This document shows positions 1 through 5,225 of a DNA stretch of 5,225 nt, in pieces (within the stretch, counting starts at the first letter, position 1; the number at the start of each line of letters is the position of its first letter). This stretch comes from Gammaproteobacteria bacterium (GTDB lineage: Bacteria; Pseudomonadota; Gammaproteobacteria; GCA-001735895): assembly GCA_029288195.1 (NCBI GenBank), contig JARFPR010000089.1, forward strand, positions 1 to 5,225, read 5' to 3'. The notes under the pieces were generated by a model. It was given only the letters and a program-made list of their open reading frames with translations, was not told the origin of the DNA and did no database searches. The translations under genes and the position numbers were made by a program.

Positions 1-994
1 CGAAACGTGACAGACCCTTGTTGGTGCCGAACCAGTAGCTGCCGTCGGCGCCCTGCGCAATCGAATACACAATATTTCCGGCAAGCCCGTCTTTTTCCAT
101 AAAATTGGACCAGGTGCCATTACGATAGCGCGTAACGCCTCCGCCCCAGGTGCCTGCCCAGATAGTGTCTTCGTGATCGGCGAGAATGCTGAATATATAT
201 CCGGGGTTATAAGTCGCCTTACCATTGTTTAGAATCCCGAGATCGTGTCGTGACCGGGTGCCGAGGCCGGTATTACGGCTAAAGGGTAACGCCTCGGGAT
301 TATCACCGCCGAGGCCATCCTGATGGCCCCAGGAAGTCCAGTTGTCACCGTCAAAGCGACTGACACCGCCCTCGGTGGCGAACCAGACGGCGCCCTTGCT
401 ATCGACGCTGATGCCGTAAACCCACTCGTTGATCAACTCCTTGACATAGGTTTCGAATTCATCGGTATCCCGATTCAGGTAATTGGCACCCGCCCAGGTC
501 CCAATCCACAAACCCCCGTCGTGATCATTGGCGAAGGCATAGATCCAGTAGTCTGCCAGCCCATGCATCGGGAAATAGGTTTTCCAGTCGCCATCCTTAT
601 AACGTGACATACCGCCGGCATTGGTGCCGAACCATTTGTTTCCATCCCGATCGATGCCGATACCGAACACATATTCGTTCGCGAGGCCATGATCGCGGGT
701 AAAGGTATTCACCAGCGTGTGGTTGTCCAGGTCGATTTCATTAACCCCGAGAGAGGTGCCGACCCAGAGGCGATTGGTGTCGGCCTCAATCGCAAGCGAG
801 CGCACATAGACCGTGGGACCGACTTTGAATACTTCCAGGACTTGCGGTAATGCCGACTTTGTTGCCGGTTGTAATTGACTGGTTTTCGGTTCAGTCGACG
901 GTGCTGCCGAAGTTTCAATGCTGGCCGAATCGTCGCTGCAGGCAGCAATGGCGATCAGTAACAGACACAGGATCCCCGAGCGCCGATAATCCAT
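1..994 (-). CDS. Outer-membrane-type lipoprotein with regulator beta-propeller repeats (partial, C-terminus beyond window)
   Basis: The reading frame is open from an ATG at 994 to the left edge, giving at least 331 residues with no stop; the C-terminus is missing. The N-terminus is a lipoprotein signal: two Arg, a hydrophobic stretch, and lipobox I-A-A-C with Cys19. Ser at +2 fits sorting to the outer membrane under the Lol rule. A low-complexity Ser/Thr/Pro/Gln linker (about 20-50) follows. Six blade signatures of the two-component regulator propeller family (Reg_prop, 'W-x-G/A-T-x-x-G') follow, with Trp at 77, 121, 163, 204, 279 and 321. Most also show a 'GLA-x-x-x-(V/I)-Y/F' turn. Blade spacing is 41-44 residues except for 75 between the fourth and fifth, so that stretch holds an insertion or a degenerate blade. 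Such propellers usually form the periplasmic sensor part of hybrid kinases. Here the propeller is on a lipoprotein, so a sensing, scaffolding or binding role is only inferred. The start codon overlaps the upstream cytochrome stop by 1 nt (TAATG), which implies translational coupling. No good Shine-Dalgarno is seen. Confidence 0.88.
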   Translation of the reverse strand, partial: MDYRRSGILCLLLIAIAACSDDSASIETSAAPSTEPKTSQLQPATKSALPQVLEVFKVGPTVYVRSLAIEADTNRLWVGTSLGVNEIDLDNHTLVNTFTRDHGLANEYVFGIGIDRDGNKWFGTNAGGMSRYKDGDWKTYFPMHGLADYWIYAFANDHDGGLWIGTWAGANYLNRDTDEFETYVKELINEWVYGISVDSKGAVWFATEGGVSRFDGDNWTSWGHQDGLGGDNPEALPFSRNTGLGTRSRHDLGILNNGKATYNPGYIFSILADHEDTIWAGTWGGGVTRYRNGTWSNFMEKDGLAGNIVYSIAQGADGSYWFGTNKGLSRF

Positions 995-1299
995 TAGAGC
1001 AATATCCGGATGTAGGCGATGACGTCGAAGGTTTGCTGTTCGGTCAGAATGCCCCGATAAGCCGGGCAAGCGTTTTTGCCACTTTGGATCCGTTTGAGCA
1101 GTGCGTGATCCGATTGCATTAATCCCTGACCGCGTTTGAAATCAGGCGCTCCCGCCATACTTGCACTACCGTTGGCACCATGGCACATGGCGCAATGGCG
1201 TTGATAAATTTCGCGCCCCTCGTTGATATCCGATGCCTGCGCAACGTTTGCGACCACGAGCAGTATAAGTATCAGTGAATACGGGATTTTAATCTTCAT
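994..1299 (-). CDS. Small periplasmic monoheme c-type cytochrome with Cys at the axial-Met position
   Basis: The protein has 101 residues. A Sec signal peptide covers about 1-22 (Lys-rich start, Leu/Ile/Val core, AQA cleavage motif), leaving a mature protein of about 79 residues, the size of a minimal class I cytochrome c. The single heme site is CAMCH (Cys36, Cys39, His40) followed by G-A-N-G. The C-terminal helix ends in a typical 'D-V-I-A-Y-I-R' pattern. In the paralogous domains of this window the sixth heme ligand lies in an 'x-M-P-A-W' loop; here the aligned loop reads N-A-C-P-A-Y, with Cys78 encoded by a clear TGC. Met48, Met61 and His65 are other possible ligands. Its role is probably soluble or peripheral periplasmic electron transfer; no partner enzyme is visible. 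It starts 9 nt after the Sel1 gene stop, without an evident Shine-Dalgarno, and overlaps the next gene by 1 nt, so it belongs to the same operon. The cytochrome assignment is firm; the ligand is uncertain. Confidence 0.93.
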   Translation of the reverse strand: MKIKIPYSLILILLVVANVAQASDINEGREIYQRHCAMCHGANGSASMAGAPDFKRGQGLMQSDHALLKRIQSGKNACPAYRGILTEQQTFDVIAYIRILL

Positions 1300-1308
1300 A
1301 ACAGGTGC

Positions 1309-1920
1309 TTATTCCGGTTGATTAATCTTTTCATCCCACGCAGCCGCTTGTTGTGGATCGACTGGCAATCCCAGTTGCCCGAGCGTGTATGCCTTCTTGA
1401 TGCGTCGCATCGAATTCTGGTCGCCGAGACTGGCTGCCCTCAGGTACCACTCTATGGCGCGATTCTGGTCCGGCTCGAACCCCAGCTGCCCGTGTTCCAA
1501 CGCATACGCATAAACCCGCATTGCCTGAATGTGGTCTAGTTGTGCCGCCTGTTTGATCAATTGGCCACCTTTTATGGGATCTTTTGCAGTACCTTCGCCT
1601 TTGGAATACATACTACCCAGACCAAACAGACCAGCCGCATCGTTACTGTCGGCTGCTTTCTGGTACCAGTAGAAAGCCTCGGTATCCTTTTCAGCGGCAT
1701 CCAGTATATAAGCCAAGGTGGTCTGTGCAGGCGCGTAACCCTGTGCCGCCGATTTTTCCAGCAGCTGCATGCCTTCGATCAGGTTGCCCTTGCGGTATTC
1801 TTCGATGCCTTGATCACCATCGGACTTAGCGTCTGCCTGCAGCGCTGAAGGGAGCAGTAAAAGCAGTGCCATCAAACAGATTAAAGTGTTGAAATTGCTT
1901 GCACTTACAGCTCGTCTCAT
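1309..1920 (-). CDS. Exported Sel1-like (TPR-related) repeat protein
   Basis: The protein has 203 residues. The N-terminus (Arg2, Arg3, then a Leu-rich core about 12-24 and a likely cleavage after Ala29 in S-A-L-Q-A) is a Sec signal peptide, so the protein should be periplasmic. The rest is made of Sel1-type alpha-alpha repeats. Repeat ends are recognisable as S-A-A-Q-G (57-61), A-A-D-S-N (89-93), A-A-Q-L-D (125-129) and A-A-S-L-G (162-166), roughly 32-37 residues apart. Each is preceded by a W/Y-Y or G-x-x-L-L helix and followed by an A-x-x-x-L-A/G-x-x-Y pattern. Family knowledge: Sel1 repeats are protein-interaction scaffolds, often in envelope or signalling assemblies; they are not enzymes. 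The start lies 3 nt after the response regulator stop (TGA-GCA-ATG), so translation is probably coupled. There is no clear Shine-Dalgarno. The binding partner is unknown; the co-transcribed cytochrome and propeller lipoprotein are the obvious candidates, by inference only. Confidence 0.9.
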   Translation of the reverse strand: MRRAVSASNFNTLICLMALLLLLPSALQADAKSDGDQGIEEYRKGNLIEGMQLLEKSAAQGYAPAQTTLAYILDAAEKDTEAFYWYQKAADSNDAAGLFGLGSMYSKGEGTAKDPIKGGQLIKQAAQLDHIQAMRVYAYALEHGQLGFEPDQNRAIEWYLRAASLGDQNSMRRIKKAYTLGQLGLPVDPQQAAAWDEKINQPE

Positions 1921-1923
1921 TGC

Positions 1924-3288
1924 TCAGTGCTCAATCGGTGTGTCAAGTTTGCGGTAAAGGCTAGAAACACCGATACCCAGGCGGTTAGCCGCGATCTTTC
2001 GATCGCCTTTAGCTTCGTCAATCGCTGCCTTGATTATGGCCTGCTCATAGCTTCGCAATTGGTTCTTGAGGCTGTTCTGGCAGTTGGTCGATTTCTCGTC
2101 CGCGACGTGCTCGGATGACCGAATATTCTGCGGCAAATCTGAGATATCGATGGTTCCGTTTTCCGACAGGATCAAAGATCTCGCCACGACATTCTGCAAC
2201 TCGCGCACGTTGCCGGGCCAGCTATAGGTTAGCAGGGATTGCATCGCAGCCGGCCGTATTTCGATCGGCTCGGGTAGCCCCATGTTCTGACTTTCCTGAT
2301 GGATGAAAGTCCTGATAAGCTCGGGCAGGTCTTCCTTTCTTTGTTGCAGCGAGGGCAACGGGATCTGGAACACATTGAGACGGAAGTACAGGTCTTCGCG
2401 GAAAGTGCCTTCTTGTACCATCTGCTCTAAATCCTGATTGGTCGCGGCAATGATACGGACATTGATTTTTCTGGGTTGTTCGCTGCCAATGGCGCGCACG
2501 TTCTGATCCTCGATAACGTGCAACAGCTTTACCTGCAGGTTAATCGGTAGCTCCCCAATCTCATCGAGAAATATCGTGCCCTGATCGGCTTCGACAAACA
2601 ATCCGCGCTTTGCCTTGCTAGCCCCGGTAAACGCCCCCTTCGTGTGACCAAAAAACTCACTTTCGAGCAGGTTCTCGGGAATAGCGCCACAGTTGACGGG
2701 AATAAATGGCCGATCGCTTCGCTGGCTGTTCTGATGGATTAAATCGGCGATAGCAGTCTTACCTGAACCACTTGGCCCGGTTATCAATACAGTACTGTTG
2801 GTCTGTGCAACTTTGCGTACCAGTCGTTCGACAGTTTGCATCACGGGTGAATTCATAATCCAGGTTTCACTGCTCTGGTTTTTAATCAATTCGCGCAGAA
2901 CCTTGTTTTCTGATTTGAGATGGATAACGTCGGCGAGCTGTTCCATTCGATTGAGAAAATCCTCATTGCGCAATGGCTTTAGCATGTAGTCGTAGGCGCC
3001 GGCGCGCATTGCATCGATGGCGGTATTGACCGACGCATAGGCGGTCATCATCAGGAACAGGGTGTCGATACCCTGCTGGCGTGCTTTTTCAACAACATCG
3101 ATTCCGCTGATATCAGGCATGCGAATGTCGCACAGAGCGACATCGATATCGCCTTTGGCGAGACGTGCCAATCCCTCTTCGCCATCGGCTGCAATCGAAA
3201 CCGTGTGACCCGCATCGGTAGCGACTTTCGACAGTATCTGTCGTATCGCGGGCTCGTCATCGATGATTAAAAGTTGTAGCGAAGGCAT
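1924..3288 (-). CDS. NtrC-family sigma-54-dependent response regulator
   Basis: The protein has 454 residues with the full three-domain layout. A receiver domain spans 1 to about 120, with acidic pocket Asp10/Asp11, phosphoacceptor Asp54 (C-D-I-R-M-P-D), Thr82 and Lys104. An AAA+ sigma-54 interaction domain spans about 143-375, with Walker A G-P-S-G-S-G-K-T (171-178), the sigma-54 contact loop GAFTGA (218-223), Walker B F-L-D-E-I-G-E (Asp242, Glu243) and the R-E-D-L-Y-F-R-L-N arginine-finger region. A Fis-type helix-turn-helix lies at about 429-448, beginning D-R-K-I-A-A-N-R-L-G. All residues needed for phosphorylation, ATP hydrolysis, sigma-54 contact and DNA binding are present, so it should be a functional activator. 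Walker A is slightly unusual: most family members have G-E-S-G-T-G-K-E. The start is 5 nt downstream of the TlpA-like gene, with only a weak GGG upstream. No partner histidine kinase is encoded here. The promoter and palindromes at 3891-4082 are its likely target, which would make it autoregulated. The exact subfamily cannot be assigned from sequence alone. Confidence 0.97.
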   Translation of the reverse strand: MPSLQLLIIDDEPAIRQILSKVATDAGHTVSIAADGEEGLARLAKGDIDVALCDIRMPDISGIDVVEKARQQGIDTLFLMMTAYASVNTAIDAMRAGAYDYMLKPLRNEDFLNRMEQLADVIHLKSENKVLRELIKNQSSETWIMNSPVMQTVERLVRKVAQTNSTVLITGPSGSGKTAIADLIHQNSQRSDRPFIPVNCGAIPENLLESEFFGHTKGAFTGASKAKRGLFVEADQGTIFLDEIGELPINLQVKLLHVIEDQNVRAIGSEQPRKINVRIIAATNQDLEQMVQEGTFREDLYFRLNVFQIPLPSLQQRKEDLPELIRTFIHQESQNMGLPEPIEIRPAAMQSLLTYSWPGNVRELQNVVARSLILSENGTIDISDLPQNIRSSEHVADEKSTNCQNSLKNQLRSYEQAIIKAAIDEAKGDRKIAANRLGIGVSSLYRKLDTPIEH

Positions 3289-3293
3289 ATTAA

Positions 3294-3875
3294 TTACCCG
3301 TTTAAACCGTTGAGCCGTGTTACTGCGCTGGCTTTATCGCCTGCTTCAAGTAACTGCTCGATTAAATTCTGATCCCAGGATATGGCTTCGCTGATACGCC
3401 GGGTGATTACTCCCCGTGGCGAGACGATAAACGTCTCTGGATAGGTCTTGATCCCGAGCTGCTCGGAAGCGAGCCGAAAGTTGTCGTCCTGAAAATTACG
3501 AAAGTAGATTTTATACTGCAACAAAAATTCACGGATCAGATTACTGTCCTCGTCGACCGAGACGCCGATCACCGCAAAGCGGTCCGCATCGAGTGATTCG
3601 CTCAATTTCTGTAACTCCGGCATTTCGCTGCGGCACGGGGCACACCAGGTTGCCCAGAAATTGATTAGCAGGGTTTTGCCTTTAAAATCGATCTCCTCTC
3701 CACTGATATGGGAGATCTGATCGAGCGCTGACAGCGGAAAGATTTCACCTGCCTCGGGAGATTGATTAACCGCATCACTGCAGCCCGTTAATCCCTGCAC
3801 CAATAGACCGATACATAGCATTTTCGCAAGCTGGTTGCTCCTCTGCTGTTGAAGACTGAATGCAAATGTATTCAT
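3294..3875 (-). CDS. TlpA/CcmG-like thiol-disulfide oxidoreductase lipoprotein
   Basis: The protein has 193 residues. The N-terminus carries a lipobox L-T-G-C with Cys32 and Ser at +2. The 31-residue signal is long for a lipoprotein, with its positive charges at Arg12 and Lys18. A thioredoxin fold follows: the strand and active site N-F-W-A-T-W-C-A-P-C-R place the redox pair at Cys78/Cys81, and the cis-proline is Pro146 in T-Y-P-E-T-F. The P-E-T-F context resembles the CcmG/ResA/TlpA group, whose members keep apocytochrome or metal-site cysteines reduced in the periplasm. Its placement between c-type cytochrome genes fits a role in heme attachment or metal-centre maturation (inference). It is the first gene after the predicted sigma-54 promoter at 3891-3906. 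The predicted transcript start (about 3880) leaves only about 5 nt before this ATG, with no Shine-Dalgarno. The next in-frame ATG is Met19 (3821), but starting there removes both positive charges of the signal, so 3875 is preferred. An AGAGGAG at 3844-3838 is too far (16 nt) from Met19 to be convincing. Confidence 0.93.
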   Translation of the reverse strand: MNTFAFSLQQQRSNQLAKMLCIGLLVQGLTGCSDAVNQSPEAGEIFPLSALDQISHISGEEIDFKGKTLLINFWATWCAPCRSEMPELQKLSESLDADRFAVIGVSVDEDSNLIREFLLQYKIYFRNFQDDNFRLASEQLGIKTYPETFIVSPRGVITRRISEAISWDQNLIEQLLEAGDKASAVTRLNGLNG

Positions 3876-3890
3876 GATTCGTAATTAGTT

Positions 3891-3906
3891 AGCAATTCGA
3901 GTGCCA
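3891..3906 (-). promoter_or_regulatory. Predicted sigma-54 (-24/-12) promoter
   Basis: Read on the minus strand the 16 bases are TGGCACT-CGAA-TTGCT. They match the sigma-54 consensus TGGCACG-N4-TTGCW at 11 of 12 defined positions, and the GG and GC dinucleotides have the required 10 bp between them. The predicted start site is near 3880, directly in front of the TlpA-like gene. The only intergenic match of this quality lies upstream of a run that encodes a sigma-54 activator, which strongly supports the call. No convincing sigma-70 promoter was found in the same region. Confidence 0.88.
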
Positions 3907-3922
3907 TCCTTAAAACGGAACG

Positions 3923-3946
3923 ATTGACAAACCGAACTCTGTCAAT
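3923..3946. repeat. Inverted repeat ATTGACA-N10-TGTCAAT upstream of the sigma-54 promoter
   Basis: Two perfect 7-base arms (3923-3929 and 3940-3946) flank a 10-base spacer. The element ends 17 bp upstream of the -24 box. It could be an operator for a second regulator, or a weak hairpin after the triheme cytochrome gene. On the minus strand it is not followed by a good U-run (CGTTCCGTTTT), so it is a poor intrinsic terminator. The spacing does not match an FNR/CRP site (TTGAT-N4-ATCAA). Confidence 0.5.
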
Positions 3947-4036
3947 AAAAACGGTAAAATTAATCGCTTATGGGAATTGAATGTCATCGGTAGTGTTCAA
4001 AGGCTCGAGAATTTATCGTTGAAAGTTGGAAATTTA

Positions 4037-4052
4037 TCTCAAAAATGAGAAT
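4037..4052. promoter_or_regulatory. Putative enhancer/activator site 1 (palindrome TCTCA-N4-TGAGA)
   Basis: The bases TCTCAAAAATGAGAAT contain a perfect 5-base inverted repeat around a 4-base spacer. The palindrome centre is about 163 bp upstream of the predicted sigma-54 start site, within the usual range for dimeric NtrC-family binding. The element matches the one at 4067-4082 at 15 of 16 positions. Assignment to the regulator encoded at 1924-3288 is inference. Confidence 0.65.
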
Positions 4053-4066
4053 CAAAATGTGCATTG

Positions 4067-4082
4067 TCTCAAATATGAGAAT
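4067..4082. promoter_or_regulatory. Putative enhancer/activator site 2 (palindrome TCTCA-N4-TGAGA)
   Basis: The bases TCTCAAATATGAGAAT repeat the element at 4037-4052 with one difference. Centre-to-centre distance is 30 bp, about three helical turns, which places both on roughly the same DNA face and would suit cooperative binding of two dimers. It ends directly against the stop codon of the triheme cytochrome gene. The stem is AT-rich, only 5 bp, and has no U-run, so it is not a convincing terminator. Confidence 0.65.
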
Positions 4083-5060
4083 TTATTTCTTGCTTATCCG
4101 GTAGAAAGCTTCATCGATATAACTGATAATCTGCTGGATCTCGGTGTCACGGAGCACGTTTTTCCAGGCTGGCATAGACGTATTTTTGAGGCCATTACGG
4201 ATACGCTTCAGTAATAAATCCCGTGTTATTTGACTCATAAAATTAGCATCGGTCAGATTGCGTGGCTTCGGTTCGAGAAAACTGCCGATCCAGTTATCGC
4301 CGGTGCCATCCGCCGCGTGGCAAAACGCGCAGTTTTGTTGCCATAATTTTTTACCCTCGCTAGCTTCAACAGATAGATTTTCCGGTACTGGCGCGATATC
4401 GTGTTTGGCATAAATACTGGCTGATGAAACGGCATCGACGGTGGTGTGGGAGTAATTGTTGCGCGGGTAGGAAACCGATTGCTTACTCCAGATTTCACCC
4501 TCATCGCTAACCACGGCGCGATCATGGCAGGTAACACAACTGTTTAAATACAGTCGCTTGCCGCGTGTCTGGGCAGGGCTTAGTTGCAACCAGGGCTTAT
4601 CCAGTGGGATTGCTCCGGTGGCAAATGGAAAGGCGTCCTGGTAGCGATCGTGATTTGGCCATCCGTTTGCAGCGGTGTGGTAGCGGGTGTTCGGACGTTG
4701 CTCGAGCATAAACTCGGTGCGTACAAATTCGACCACGGCGCTAATCTCCTGATCTTTCAGCACCCTGTAAAAACCATGCATTGCGGTCCCCGGTTTGCCG
4801 TCTTTGACAGTTTTGATCATAGATTGGCGGGACAGGGATTTCGGATTGGTCTGAGTAAAGTCGCGAGGGGCAGGGCTTAGATAGGTGCTCGTGAGCGTTT
4901 TTGCATCACCGGAATAGCCATGGCAGAAATAGCAGCGGTAGTTGTATATGGTTCGTCCCTGTTCATGAAGACCCTCATCGACATAGTGGAAGTCGGTCCC
5001 GGTTGCAGGCAGGGTGAAAAAAACCAGTAGTAACAGTAACGCGTGATAAAACAAGGACAT
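4083..5060 (-). CDS. Periplasmic triheme c-type cytochrome
   Basis: From the chosen ATG the protein has 325 residues. Start choice: an upstream ATG at 5132 would add 24 residues, overlap the preceding cytochrome by 62 nt and bury the signal peptide. The ATG at 5060 gives an N-terminal hydrophobic signal (Leu8-Leu17, likely cleavage near Ala19-Gly21) and a 10-nt gap. Three CXXCH sites are seen: CYFCH (43-47), CVTCH (175-179) and CAFCH (244-248). Domains 1 and 3 share the layout CXXCH, then L-x-P-x-P-R-(D/N)-(F/L)-T, then an axial Met (Met94, Met296) and a closing helix, so they look like an internal duplication. The middle domain has no Met between its heme site and the third one; His205 (in S-Y-P-R-N-N-Y-S-H) and His220 are possible ligands. 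The protein should carry electrons in the periplasm, perhaps as subunit or donor of an oxidoreductase encoded upstream, beyond the right edge. It follows another cytochrome gene and is probably co-transcribed with it. No strong Shine-Dalgarno is present. Confidence 0.93.
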   Translation of the reverse strand: MSLFYHALLLLLVFFTLPATGTDFHYVDEGLHEQGRTIYNYRCYFCHGYSGDAKTLTSTYLSPAPRDFTQTNPKSLSRQSMIKTVKDGKPGTAMHGFYRVLKDQEISAVVEFVRTEFMLEQRPNTRYHTAANGWPNHDRYQDAFPFATGAIPLDKPWLQLSPAQTRGKRLYLNSCVTCHDRAVVSDEGEIWSKQSVSYPRNNYSHTTVDAVSSASIYAKHDIAPVPENLSVEASEGKKLWQQNCAFCHAADGTGDNWIGSFLEPKPRNLTDANFMSQITRDLLLKRIRNGLKNTSMPAWKNVLRDTEIQQIISYIDEAFYRISKK

Positions 5061-5070
5061 GGCTATGTCG

Positions 5071-5225
5071 TTAGGGTTGGATAAATGCGGTAAACACGTA
5101 CTCGCCAACGTCCGCGATCTGTTGTGCGTCAAAAACCTTTTCCCAGGCGGGCATTTCGGTGCGTAGCTTACCTTTACTGATGATGCGCTGTAGTGCCGGT
5201 CGATTCAGTGAGGCACGTGAGGCAG
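5071..5225 (-). CDS. C-terminal fragment of a class I c-type cytochrome (partial, N-terminus beyond window)
   Basis: The last 50 codons end at TAA (5073-5071). The residues include T-E-M-P-A-W followed by a D-A-Q-Q-I-A-D-V-G-E-Y-V helix. This is the axial-Met loop plus the C-terminal helix of a class I cytochrome c domain, aligning with T-S-M-P-A-W and its following helix in the triheme protein encoded next. The CXXCH site itself lies outside the window, so the number of hemes and any fused domains are unknown. Only 10 nt separate it from the triheme cytochrome start, so the two are probably one transcription unit. The recognition rests on the Met loop and helix pattern and on similarity to the neighbour. 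Confidence 0.82.
   Translation of the reverse strand, partial: ASRASLNRPALQRIISKGKLRTEMPAWEKVFDAQQIADVGEYVFTAFIQP

Noticed and set aside
709..948. Minus-strand frame of 79 codons
   Set aside because: It is an out-of-frame shadow of the propeller lipoprotein, whose own frame is open with clear blade repeats.
1177..1195. Plus-strand TGGCACATGGCGCAA resembling a sigma-54 box
   Set aside because: GG-to-GC spacing is wrong, it lies inside the monoheme cytochrome gene, and there is no plus-strand gene downstream.
1540..1848. Plus-strand frame of 102 codons
   Set aside because: Antisense to the Sel1-repeat gene, which has a signal peptide and repeats; the plus frame shows no recognisable feature.
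3917..3945. TTGACA on the minus strand (3945-3940) as a sigma-70 -35 box
   Set aside because: At 16-18 bp spacing there is no TATAAT-like hexamer (CGTTCC at 17 bp); the hexamer is better explained as an arm of the inverted repeat.
4037..4082. Palindromes as transcription terminators for the cytochrome gene
   Set aside because: 5-bp AT-rich stems without a following U-run are too weak, and the near-identical tandem copies fit protein-binding sites better.
4026..4214. Plus-strand reading frame of 62 codons
   Set aside because: It begins across the palindromic elements and then runs antisense through the triheme cytochrome C-terminus; no domain or start signal supports it.
5061..5132. Upstream ATG extending the triheme cytochrome by 24 residues
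   Set aside because: It would overlap the preceding cytochrome coding region by 62 nt and place a polar stretch before the signal peptide; the ATG at 5060 gives a normal signal peptide and a 10-nt gap.

Overview
All seven recognisable genes lie on the minus strand, so the window reads from its right edge to its left. Base composition, gene style (tight spacing, Sec and lipoprotein signals, CXXCH cytochromes, an NtrC-type regulator) and a sigma-54-type promoter suggest a Gram-negative, probably proteobacterial (likely gammaproteobacterial) respiratory bacterium. That placement is inference; no rRNA or taxonomic marker is present.

Right block (5225 to 4083): the last 50 codons of a class I c-type cytochrome cut by the window edge, then 10 nt later a periplasmic triheme c-type cytochrome of about 325 residues. 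The outer two heme domains of the triheme protein look like duplicates of each other and of the partial gene's C-terminus. Its middle heme domain lacks any methionine.

Control region (4082 to 3876): 207 bp without a gene, but well structured. It holds two nearly identical 16-bp elements, each built on a TCTCA-N4-TGAGA palindrome, with centres 30 bp apart. A 7-bp-arm inverted repeat follows. A -24/-12 element (TGGCACT-CGAA-TTGCT) with exact sigma-54 spacing points left. The palindromes sit about 163 and 193 bp upstream of the predicted start site, where an NtrC-family activator would be expected to bind.

Left block (3875 to 1): a tight five-gene run that looks like one transcription unit. In order it encodes a TlpA/CcmG-like thiol-disulfide lipoprotein, an NtrC-type sigma-54 response regulator, an exported Sel1-repeat protein, a small monoheme cytochrome c with Cys at the usual axial-Met position, and a lipoprotein beta-propeller of the 'two-component regulator propeller' type that runs off the left edge. 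Gaps are 5, 3 and 9 nt, then a 1-nt overlap.

Reading of the whole: an exported electron-transfer or redox module whose regulator is encoded inside the operon and probably drives the sigma-54 promoter in front of it. No sensor kinase, catalytic oxidoreductase or substrate-defining enzyme is visible, so the physiological substrate cannot be named from this window.
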